A DNA stretch of 43,233 nt. It comes from Blattamonas nauphoetae. Its lineage: Eukaryota; Preaxostyla; Oxymonadida. The notes beneath the pieces are model-generated. The model saw only the letters and a list, made by a program, of their open reading frames with translations, searched no databases and had not been told where the DNA came from. Position numbers and translations under genes: made by a program. Positions 20,233-29,800 of the stretch are shown here, piece after piece (within the stretch, counting starts at the first letter, position 1; each line of letters opens with the position of its first letter). Location: positions 1-43,233 of the forward strand of contig JARBJD010000484.1 in assembly GCA_033064195.1 (NCBI GenBank), read 5' to 3'.

Positions 20233-22582
20233 TCAAACAAACGTGTTCGAAGCGACAAGTGTCTGCGGCACGGCATGCTGCACTGGTCGCTTGAACGAAT
20301 AAAACTGAGGCTGAAGGGGAGCCGCGTGTGGCTGGGGGAGGCGAACAGGCGGCGAGAGGAGGATGGCAGTTGTGACGGGCGGAGTCTGAAGAAGCGGCGG
20401 GGGAGACGACGCTGGAAACGCAAATTGGGTTGGGGGGCTTGGCGTGGGGACAATCAGGGCATCCGTCTTTGGTTTTGATTGTGTGGCGATGTTAAGGACT
20501 TGGTGTGGCGTGGTTGACGGGAGAGGGGTGTGGGACGGGGTGGTCAAGAGAGGAGTCAATTTAGATTCGTTTGGGGCAGCAACGGCGGCTAAAGGAGGAA
20601 ATGGGAGGATCGAGATCGACGAACTTGGTGAAGATTGCTGTTTGGATGGTGTGGTGTCTGTTTGCGAGATGTCCAGGAAGAGGGGCGGCTCCGGCAAGCG
20701 CTGGTAACCCACAGATGTTTCAGAAGCAATATGTTGTTTTGTGGAAGCTGGCTGATTGAGGCGAAGTGTGGGCGTGTTGTTGGATCGCCCTGGAGACTGC
20801 TGTGGATGATCACGACTCAGGCGAAGAGAGGAGGTGTGTGTGGAGTCAGATTGTGGCGGATTTCTGTGTTCTGCATTATTCGCAGTGAGGGAGTTTAGAT
20901 TGACTGGGAGTGTGATCATCGCTGGGAGTTTGTGGTCTTCCAGTTGAGAATGAGCTCCTTCCACAGGCTGTGTGAGACCGCTGCTGCTCAATCGCTTCAG
21001 TCCCAAACTGAGTTGCGCTGGCTGTGCCTGCTGCTTGTCCATCACCAACTCCGACTCGCCGGGGGATAGACGATTGACACTCAGCTTGGGAAGGGGGGAA
21101 TACGGCAGAGTGATGAGTGTCGGGGTGTGGGAGTGGTTGGGGTTGACGAGGATGGCTGGCGAAGGCGTTGGCTGAGGTGCGGAAATGAATGCTGGTGAGA
21201 TGCTGCTGTGGACAGGAGGGTTGATGACAGACGGCTGCTGGATCGACGGAAACAAAGACGAGGATGGCGGGATCCCCTTCATCTGCAAAAGATGGGCGAG
21301 AGGGAAGCTCGACGAGGAGGGTGTTGGGTGGATCATCGGCGGAAGGGCTGATTGCGTGTTGGCAAAGAAGAAGCTGTTCAAAGGTCCCTCGGCATCGTTG
21401 GGTGATGACACGGGGGGAGGGGAAGCGTTATTCTCCCATGACAGTGTCTGTGGGTATGATCCCTTTGATCGGTGTCGAAGAAATGAAAATGGGAGGGTTG
21501 GTGGGAGCGGATAAAAATAGTGTGTGCTTTCGCGTGAATGTGCTCGGGGCACGGATGGAAAAACGACAGGAAGCGTTGTGATGTGAAGAGGCGTCACCGA
21601 GATGGCGTTGATATCTTCCTGGGCCATAAGGAAACTTTCGCGTTGTGCTTCCAATTTTTGCCGTTTGTGGTTGTCGTAAAGACGACGGCTGGCGGGAACA
21701 AACACTTTGGAATGCACGTTGAGCGACGAGAGAGTCGAAAATGAAGACGACGGAGGAGATCCTGATAAATTAAGGTTTTGGGCTAAAAAGTGTGAAATAG
21801 TGCGCAATGACAGAAAAGTAATATCCACACTGTCTGGACTGGAACTGTGTTTTCGCTCAGTCGAAGGATCTGACAGCGAATCAGATTTGGCAGAAAGAGG
21901 AGAATCTACTCGGGGTGGATACACAGTGTGGCAAATCCTTCCGAAAAACTGCTCCAAACGATCGATATCGAACGTGAGAGAGTAGTTCAAGAGCGACAGC
22001 ATCGATCGTTCCATTTCGTTGAAGACGCTGGATGAGAGCCCGCCGAGGTGTGCGTAGTGCTTGTTGAGGAAAAACTGGTCGTCGAGGTATTTGGTTGAGA
22101 TGACAGCGCTGGACGGAGGGTGAGAAGAGAGAAAGGGTATACGCGGTCAGGAAGAGGGTGTGGGCGTTTTGAGAGGTGAAGCGCACGCCACAGTCTGTTC
22201 GGAGACGGTCGATGTACAAAAGAGCGATCACGAAGCAGAATGGCGAGCAGTTCATTCTCAACATCAATCTGAAAGGACATGAATGATCAAAGAGAGGAGA
22301 GAAGAGAGAGGAGACAAGAGGATGAAGAAGGGAATGGAAAAGGGCGGACAAATCAAGATATATTGCGAGAGATGGGAAATGGGGGGAGTTCTCGAAGTGC
22401 CAGGTCTTGTCGGAGTCGTGGTTCGTGTTTGGTAAGGAATCACGACGTGAAACCTGGTCGAGAGCATAAAGTTTCACGATGGCAAGAACACTCGCTCCGT
22501 CAACGCTGTGGAGACGTGTTGGGTTGAGTTTGCCATTCGATTCGTGGAGTTTCGTTGGTGATTGTGAGATGTGTGAGGTCAT
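20233..22582 (-). CDS. PHO80/PCL (P/U-type) cyclin with a long disordered tail, three exons
   Basis: Exons 22350-22582, 22143-22268 and 20233-22108, with introns of 81 bp (GTCCGC...CTTTCAG) and only 34 bp (GTATAC...CGTCCAG). The spliced length is 2,235 nt (744 residues, stop TGA). The cyclin box covers about residues 35-190. It reads W-H-F-E-N-S, then C-S-P-F-C-F-V-I-A-L-L-Y-I-D-R-L, N-A-H-T-L-F-L-T-A-A-V-I-S-T-K-Y-L-D-D, N-K-H-Y-A-H-L-G-G-L, and N-E-M-E-R-S-M-L-S-L-L-N-Y-S-L. This order is typical of PHO80-like cyclins, which bind and activate a CDK of the Pho85/Cdk5 type. The tiny intron falls inside the T-A-A-V junction and is needed to keep the box intact. The remaining ~550 residues are Ser/Pro/Thr-rich, disordered and probably regulatory. 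The 5' ss of intron 1 (GTCCGC) is unusual. Confidence 0.88.
22109..22142 (-). other. 34-nt spliceosomal intron in the cyclin gene
   Basis: The boundaries are GTATAC at the 5' end and a pyrimidine-rich CCGTCCAG at the 3' end. Its length is not a multiple of three. Removing it joins L-T-A to A-V-I-S-T-K and restores the cyclin box, whereas reading through it shifts the frame. The protein homology on both sides makes the boundary firm. Confidence 0.8.
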
Positions 22583-22738
22583 ATGAAGAAATGACTAAAT
22601 TTTGAATGAAACGGATGCTGATGTAGAGAGGGAAATCAAGAATAACGGAAATGAATGGATGTGATGTGTGGTGTGATCTGTTCAACCCTTTATCTGAGTT
22701 CTCTTGTTTCATCATCACTTGTTTTTATTCTAGCAGCC

Positions 22739-23454
22739 ATGGAGACTTTTGCAAACACTCTCGCCCAATATTACGCAATTGTTGCGCTCCCCTTTGTGTT
22801 CTCAATCGCGTCCATTCTTGTGCTCCTTGCTGTTTGTTCTCTCCTCATTTTAACTTGTCTCAGACAAAGGTCGATACCTGTGGAAGCTCTTCAGAGCAAC
22901 CTGAATCATCTCCAGAAGATTCCCCATCAACTATTTCCGCTAATACTGTCTCCACCCGTCCAGACGAAGCTCTGGTCTTCAACCCCATTCCTTCGAAAGG
23001 AACACAACAACCAAATAACCCCGACCTCACTCCGATGAGAGCATTACTGCAACAAATCCAATCCAATGTGCTGCTTCCATCATCATCAAAACCAACCTCG
23101 TCAGCCGATCTGACAATCCCCCGCCTGCCCGAGCGACGGATAAACGGGCTTCAAAGGATCGAGAAGCTCAAGCAGCAGAAGCTAGAAATCGAGGCAAGTC
23201 CGTTCCCGAACGCCCTCTCCCCAAAATCGCCTCCTCGATCGATCCCGTCGGCTGTCCCGTCTCCCATCCCCTTCTTCACTCCAATGAACGTTTATAATGG
23301 AAACCTGACCGGCTACCCCCTCGTTCGATCGCACAGCATGAGTGTCGGCCCTTTTCCACCCTTAGCTTCCCACTATCCCGTTCGCGATCATCGTCGCGTT
23401 CATCGTCGTTCACACACGTCTCTTCGGAGTGTTGCGGTTGGACAACCCGCGTGA
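22739..23454 (+). CDS. Small single-pass membrane protein with disordered Pro/Ser/Arg-rich tail
   Basis: An ATG at 22739 opens a short lumenal or extracellular start (M-E-T-F-A-N-T-L-A-Q) and a hydrophobic helix (I-V-A-L-P-F-V-F-S-I-A-S-I-L-V-L-L). The frame that continues is closed, while a neighbouring frame reads a convincing tail (S-E-Q-P-E-S-S-P-E-D, N-G-L-Q-R-I-E-K-L-K-Q-Q-K, Pro-rich, then R-R-V-H-R-R-S) to a TGA at 23454. A 32-nt intron at 22832-22863 (GTTTGT...GTCTCAG) joins them in phase and gives 227 residues. Introns of 44 or 71 nt using upstream GTs would also keep the phase, so the exact end of the membrane helix is uncertain. Family not recognised. It is divergent from the cyclin gene, 156 bp away. 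Confidence 0.55.
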
Positions 23455-23733
23455 AGGAGAATGCACCGTTGTGGCCTTTTCGGTCCCATGTTGTCTTCAT
23501 GTGGACAACAGATGAGTCTTCATTTTTCCACTCTCTATCTGGGCTGTTTTAGCCTTCAGAAGATGATACTTTTTCAGATACTTTATACTGTCGTGGATTT
23601 CCATGATAGAGTGCTTCTTTGGTTCAACTTTTTTTCTCAATATGATCAACAAAATTGTCATGGGTTCTCCATTTTGAGGTATCGAAAGGTGATCTCAAGA
23701 AAAATGTTCATAAATTCAAACAAAATGACAAGC
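23455..23733. other. Intergenic region between convergent genes
   Basis: 279 bp between the stops of the membrane protein (plus) and the second UBL protein (minus). It is A+T-richer than the genes. Nothing was recognised beyond the expected 3' ends. Confidence 0.4.
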
Positions 23734-24729
23734 TTAAAGGGTTTTCTTATTGAGATGGGGAGTACAATCAATGCAAGAGCCGTCACGAATGCCGAGTTTC
23801 GCGACAGTGTCTTTAGGATTGCTGAGCTGCTGGCCATTCCAAACCATCCGCATGGACTTGGGCGGAACATGGAACTGTTTGGCAATCCGTGTTTGGAGTT
23901 CTTCGATTGTTATTGTTGTCGATATTGTCAGCTGTTGGCGCTGAGTTTTCTCGAACAACAAAACTTTGTTCAGAATCGTGATTGTGATTGTGTCGTCTGG
24001 TTCGTTGACGATAACAACGAGTTGGTAAAGGTCCTTGAACTCGATTTCGCCCAAAGTGGTTGAATCACTCAGATCATCCGAATCGAACACGACGAACATG
24101 TTGTCCGTTGACACATGCAATTCAACGGCGAGGACACGCTTGATTTGGAGGATGGTGTTTTGTGGCCGGACTTGCATGAAATGGCGGCTCTGCTTGTTCG
24201 CGTAGAGGATGGTCAGCTCGAATGTGGGATCGACAGCGGATTTGACAGTCAAATCAAATGATCCTTCGACATCCTTCAGCGGTATTTCTGTCTTTTGTTC
24301 TGTCCGCGGAACGAGTGTCTTCAGGCGAGTGTTTTCGTCCCTCAGTAATTTATTCTGTCTTTCCAGGCTGTCCAGAGACGCTTTTTCGACGAGAACAAGA
24401 TTCGTGTCCGATATGTCGTCGAGGAGAGGCAGAATGATGTCCACACGGCGCTTCACATTTCGATCGCACGACGGGGAGCGGGAGAGGGAATGGAGGGACT
24501 GCAACAGGATGCGTCGGTTGTTGATGGGAGTGTTCTCATCCAAAAGCTTGTTCAGAATCTGTGAAAGGCGATCCAACAGCTGCTTCATGTGTTCGATGTG
24601 TGGTTGTACCTCTTCCATAAATCCTGAAAGAACTGTGGAAATCTGCTGCCAAATTGGGAGATTCACAATGTTCGGTGTTCCATCCCACTGGTTCAGATTT
24701 TCCAGCACAGTCTCGACCGTCGGACGAAT
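23734..24729 (-). CDS. Coiled-coil protein with two tandem C-terminal ubiquitin-like domains (paralogue 2)
   Basis: This is the main exon; its 5' edge is a 3' splice site (TTCGCTTAG) at the same position and phase as in the paralogue at 11.8-13.1 kb. The small first exon upstream (within about 24,760-24,990) was not fixed. The 331-codon exon shows an N-terminal helical region, the shared block S-L-H-S-L-S-R-S-P-S-C-D, V-E-K-A-S-L-D-S-L-E-R leading into a coiled coil, and two beta-grasp-like repeats of about 75 residues. The second repeat has the ubiquitin-like word M-V-W-N-G-Q-Q-L. Unlike paralogue 1 it ends P-H-L-N-K-K-T-L with no Gly-Gly, so it could not be conjugated through its end. The stop is TAA. 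A UBL adaptor role is inference. Confidence 0.65.
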   Translation of the reverse strand: MRPTVETVLENLNQWDGTPNIVNLPIWQQISTVLSGFMEEVQPHIEHMKQLLDRLSQILNKLLDENTPINNRRILLQSLHSLSRSPSCDRNVKRRVDIILPLLDDISDTNLVLVEKASLDSLERQNKLLRDENTRLKTLVPRTEQKTEIPLKDVEGSFDLTVKSAVDPTFELTILYANKQSRHFMQVRPQNTILQIKRVLAVELHVSTDNMFVVFDSDDLSDSTTLGEIEFKDLYQLVVIVNEPDDTITITILNKVLLFEKTQRQQLTISTTITIEELQTRIAKQFHVPPKSMRMVWNGQQLSNPKDTVAKLGIRDGSCIDCTPHLNKKTL

Positions 24730-25008
24730 CTAAGCGAAATATCAGGCATTCTCTGGAGGGAACGAAAAACACAAACAGTGACTATTGGACCATTATCGGG
24801 AAGATCATTCTGAAAACGGACGGAGAACCACAAGGAGCACAAGAATACGAAAAGGAATAGAAGTCACGATGAAAGAATGGTATAACCAGTGAAGGCTGTG
24901 GAAGCATCTTGAAATGAAATTTGAATAGTGTTTGAACATAGGTTAAGGGCATGATCATTTCTCCACCAATTCTTCGAAAAAGCATTTTTATCATTCCCCT
25001 TTATTTAT
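24730..25008. other. Intergenic region, likely holding the first exon of the UBL gene
   Basis: Several minus-strand ATGs each lie a few codons before a GT (for example ATG CTT CCA CAG CCT TCA CTG|GTTATA near 24,890), but none could be chosen. No other feature was seen. Confidence 0.3.
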
Positions 25009-26559
25009 TTACAACAGTTGTTCAAAGAATAGAATGAAACGAGACACAATTGAGTCAGTCCATGAAATGAGTGATGTGATATGATATGATATGAGGAAAT
25101 GGAGATTCATTCGAATCCAAACAAGAACACAGAACAATCCCAGAAGACTCTCCAGATTGGAGGAAAGCTTCAGTTCTTCACGTGCAACTGTCGGAGGACA
25201 AGCGCATCGTGAAAGACTGAAGCGGAGTTGCTGAGGGAATGCGAGATGCGAGGTGACGACATGCAATGTGAGTGGCGAGATGGGAAGTGTTTGAGAGAGT
25301 GGGAGAGGCTCGAGTGAACGAGTGAGTGTGAATGAGGAGAGAAGGAGATCAAAGGAAGGGTGAGAGATGAAGACGAAAAGAAGAGTTGTGGTGTGAAAGA
25401 CACGTAAGTGTGGAAAAACGGCGATGCTGTGAAACGACTCGAAATGAGATGAAACAAAGACTTGATCGACGGATGAGTTTTCGTCGCCACAGTCCCATTG
25501 AAACCAAAGTGGTTTGCCAGATTCAAAATCGTCGGGAGTGTATTCACCATGCGGGAGGAGGAGGTACCACGGCTCAGTGTTGGGGTCGGGATTGGGGGAG
25601 GAGAGGAGGGAGGAGAAGGAGGAATTCGAGCACAAAACGCACCCGACAGTGTTCACGTCCCGAATCGTCGATCCCGACAAATGTCCACTTGACAGCGACA
25701 CAACACATCCCAACATCTTCTGATTCAGATGCGGAAGGCGTGGCTGGTGGGAAGAGCCAATCGAACTCATGTTCACAAACGAGCTACCAATCAGCGATGA
25801 TGTGATCCTTCCAATAACTTTCTCACCTTTTCGAGGTGTTCGTGTCAGCGAGAGGCCAATCCCGTCTTTTCCCAGAATCCGAGAAGAGTCTAACGAACAG
25901 CCAACAATCGACACTGAAACTGATTCTCCAATGTCTGGAAATGCTGATGTTTCGACAACACCACGCAGCTGGCCACTTTCACTCGAGATCGAGCATTTCT
26001 GAACCACAACTGATGATTCTGTTGGTGATTCCTCCATCGTCGACGAACAAACCAGAATCGGGCTGGTCGACGGTGAGAGTTCAAGGACACTCTCAGAAAT
26101 CGACAGCATGCTGCTTGATACAATTGCCAGCCTTGGTGTTCCAGCTTCGTTCATCTGGGGTCTTCTTTCTTCAGAATCGTCGATGAGCGAAATGTGCATC
26201 CATTTCAACGACAAAGTAGAGTTTGTCAAAGAGAATATGCGAACTTCACAAGATTCAGTATTGTGTCTGTCTTCACCGAACTTTCCATTCCGTCCAGAAG
26301 AAGGGACAATTCGAGTTCGAGGACTGCTTCGTCCAGATGATCGTTCTCCAGCAAGTTCAAGTGATCGGTGAGTTACATCAATGTCAGAACCAATGTATAT
26401 TCCTTCCGGGATGGAGACGGAAAGAGTGGAATTCGGTCCATGACCAGGAGCGTTCGATTCTAGGTTCAATATATTCAAGAGGCTTCTGGGCGGTTGAAAA
26501 ATGGTTGTATTCGCTTCATTTTGTTGAATCATCCAGAAAAAAAGTGACAGGCAGAACAT
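25009..26559 (-). pseudogene. Truncated 5' part of a beta-helix surface-protein gene
   Basis: An ATG at 26559 starts a signal peptide (M-F-C-L-S-L-F-F-W-M-I), and the frame stays open to 25009. The first ~350 codons (to about 25,500) are paralogous to the start of the plus-strand gene at 26,840. Shared words are S-S-(I/V)-(H/V)...L-S-G-S-T-(I/V)-R-D, V-L-C-S-N-(S/T)-(S/T)-F-S, and a D-G-I-G block after a conserved Gly/Lys/Asp. Hydrophobic strand-like repeats with Ser/Cys/Asn suggest a parallel beta-helix. After about 25,500 the family resemblance stops and the text becomes Phe/Ser/His-rich, as in non-coding DNA. The transmembrane segment and pseudokinase are absent, so it is a broken copy, arranged head-to-head with the near-complete one. 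Confidence 0.6.
25076..25094. repeat. Short ATATG-type microsatellite
   Basis: About three to four imperfect copies of a 5-bp unit (gtgat atgat atgat atgag), in the decayed 3' part of the truncated surface gene. Confidence 0.6.
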
Positions 26560-26837
26560 GATGAGAACCAATAATTCTTCGAGACACAATCTTCGGATGG
26601 CAAGATTTTTGAAGAGAGATCACACCCTTTGTTTGCACCATCATCATTCACAAACGAGTCCCAACGGGGCGAGGAATCAGTTCGAAGAGAATCATCGCTC
26701 ACAGAATGACTGACTTCGGCTCCATCGCTTGCCTCATCGAAGAGTAATTTCCGAACCTGATCAAACCATTCTCTGTTCATTAGATTCCCATTCTTTTGTG
26801 TTGACGAAAATCTCCTTTTCAACCTTCCAGACGCCAT
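26529..26837 (-). CDS. Coding-like minus-strand frame between two divergent surface genes, doubtful
   Basis: An ATG at 26837 opens 102 codons with a protein-like composition: M-A-S-G-R-L-K-R-R-F-S-S, then N-R-E-W-F-D-Q-V-R-K-L-L-F-D-E-A-S-D and several S-D-D-S stretches. It overlaps the start codon of the plus-strand gene (ATG at 26840) and, in another frame, the start of the minus-strand fragment (26559). It could be a small gene, an exon, or a protein-like accident of promoter DNA. No family was recognised. Confidence 0.25.
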   Translation of the reverse strand: MASGRLKRRFSSTQKNGNLMNREWFDQVRKLLFDEASDGAEVSHSVSDDSLRTDSSPRWDSFVNDDGANKGCDLSSKILPSEDCVSKNYWFSSCSACHFFSG

Positions 26838-26839
26838 CA

Positions 26840-29800
26840 ATGAGCCTCCTCCTCATTGTTCTATCGATATCTGGGGTATCACTTCCCTCCGGGACAGTCC
26901 AGCTCTCCGATTTGCTTCGGCCGTTCATTCGAAAGGACAATTCTGGTGCGGCTGATAATATCCTCCACCTGCCAGATTCGAAAGTCACATGCCTGAATTT
27001 TAAAGTGATATCGTCTGTTCTGTCGCTGAGTGGACAGAACGGCTCAACAATCGTCGTCGAACAACCAAGTTCAAATGAACATCTCATCTCGATGCAACCA
27101 CGATCCAATCAACACATCATTCAAAGTTGCCTTTTTGCAGTTAGAAATGTGACATTCTCGATCTCCCAAGTGAGAATGGAACTGGATCAAGAAATGACGA
27201 ACTCCGAAGTGCTGTTCGCCTCGATCTGTTCATCCGTTGTTCATCTTTCAAACATTGAGTTCACTAGAAGTGGTTGGGGACCGTTGATGACACTTGAAAG
27301 GATGGAGGAGTTCTCGAACGTGGACACTTCAATCACGCTCACGAATTGTGCGATCCACTCAAAGTCAGGCCGAATGGGAGCAGTTTTGTGTGATGCCCGG
27401 GGCATGGAGGGACATGAGCGGATCATGTTGTCGATGGTGTCCTGCAATGTGGTGAACCAACAGATCGTTGGACAAGACGGGATTGGAGTGGGGGAACTCG
27501 CAGACCGATCTCGATTCTTAAGACTTTCGGGAATCACAACGTCTTTCATCGGGGTTTCGTTTCGGCATGTTTCGTCGCTTCCTGGTTCTGTCGCTTCTGC
27601 CTCACCCTCGTTTCGTCAACAAATGATTGGGAGCTCGGTTTGTTTGAGCAACAACCATCTGAGTGGATCGACAGTTCGGGACATGAACAGCGGAGGGAGC
27701 GTGCTGTGCTCGAACACGACATTCAGCTGGTGCCGGACAACATGCGAAGAGCGACCATCCTCCTCTCCACGCCTTCCTTCGTCTCTCTCCTCCAACGACG
27801 ACGTCTTCACAGGCCTCACATTCGATGGAAATGATGGAAATGACACTTACACTCACCGAAACGTCGCAACCACCACAAAATTCGACAACTGCACCTTTCA
27901 GAACATCGTCTACGAAACAAGTGAGCATCAGGACGGAGGGTCGGCGTTGATCCTCACCGCAGATTCGACTCACCTGACCCTTCATGATTGTTCGTTCATC
28001 AACTGCTCAGTGAATCTCACCAAATCCAATAACGCCGTTGCTGGTGGATGCATTCTTTTGGCTGGATCATATCCGACATACCTCCAATCCACCCTCTCCG
28101 TCTCGTCGTGTTCATTTGACGATTGGTACCCCAAATCTGAAAGGAACAGTGACCAATTCGGTGGCGGTGTTGGGATCTTCGACGAATCTTCGTCTCACTC
28201 CATCGTCGACTCCAACTTCACTCTGTCCAGAGGAAAACAATGGCAACAGAACGGAGGATTCATTGCCGTCAACAGTCTGAAAAGCACTCACTCCCTTGTC
28301 GCCATGTCAAACTGTCGCCTTCAGAGAGACAGAAACTCCATTGGCCATTCCCTCCGAATCCTCGGCTGCGACTTCGGATCAGGCGGATTGAGCGTGTCCG
28401 ACACCAAAATCGTGAACGAAACAAGAATCTTCAGTCTCAGTTCAGTCACGGGTATCAGACCAGTTGTGCTGACTCGATCCACTTATGTCACTTGTGCTTT
28501 GGTGGTCGAGTCAAGTGTCGTCCCGCTGAAGGATCCTCTCCTCTTCGTCGATTGCACGTTCGACCAGTCCAGAATCCAATCCACGAACGACTCTCCCGAC
28601 TTGTATTTTGTGGGGACTGTCTTCCGCTCATCATTTGCACTTTCCTCTAACGTCATCCTGACTTGGGGACCTTGTTTCGTTGTCCTCCAAGACTGTCTTT
28701 TCGATGGTTGTGACTTCAATCGAGAAGAGCTGATTTCGTGTTCCTATAAAGTTTCACTCACGCTGGACACGTGCTCAATGAAAGACTGCAAATTGTCGCG
28801 TTCAGGCTCAACACTGTTCACCCTCCTCGACTCGTCTTTCAACGCGTTTTCATCCTCGTTCTCCACTGTCTTCGCAAATTACTCATATTTCCTTGAAATC
28901 AGACAGAATGGATCGGTTCTTCTGGAAGACTGTCACTTTGATCTCGAACCGTCCAAAAAGGCTGATTTCGGATTCTATCAAACCAGCCCATCGCTGCTCA
29001 ACGCTTCTTCGGTGATCAACTGCACGTCGACTCGGACGATCACTGTGACACCTGACGGAACGACAATCACCGAATGCCCTCTCTTCTCTCTCACTCAGAC
29101 TCCAAATGCGAAAACAGAGATAAACCTGAATGCGGATTCGGATCCAGATGGAAATCCAGTTGAGACAAACGACAGACTCTGGCCTGAAATCAAGTCACTC
29201 CTGCCAGGCAATTCGACGATCCTCTCACTCTCCGATGGGCCATTCACCGAAAGTTCACTCCTGCCGATCCAGACAGACGTGGAGATTGCTGGAAACGGGA
29301 CAGAATCTGTACACCTCACGCTTGATGAATTGCCTCGTCCTCACACAACACAATTGACAGCACAACTCGAAGTGGAGGCTGGTGCCAACCTGACACTTCG
29401 CTCGATGACTCTCGTTCCTTCCACATCATCCTCTCCTCTCGTCACAATGAACGAGGAAGGCAACTTGTTTGTGAAGAATGGTGTGGTTTGTGACAGAGTC
29501 GAACGAAGGAGTTGTTCAGTTTGAAAGCAGGAACGACCCGCTTGTCCCACTCTCGTTTCTCTTCCATTGCAGGTTCGTCGGCGTTGATCGTTGTTTCAGG
29601 AACTGGATCTCTCACACTGTCAGACACGCTCTTCTTGACTATCTCTCGTTCTCACACAGACTCTGTCGATGGATCAGTGCAAAGTGGGAGTTGTGTGGAA
29701 GGTCAAACGAGTGGCTCGATTTCGATCCGATTCTGCAAATTTGGAGGATGCTCATCGAATGGCCGAGCAGGAGCGATTTACATTGTGCGGACCGACGAAA

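Noticed and set aside
20275-21985. Plus-strand Gly/Arg-rich open frames opposite the cyclin tail
   Set aside because: Shadows of a Pro/Ser-rich disordered tail; the minus strand carries the cyclin box, joined by splicing.
26720-26839. Upstream extension of the giant surface gene in frame before 26,840
   Set aside because: The ATG at 26840 directly begins a signal peptide, and the upstream in-frame codons have no ATG and no hydrophobic pattern.
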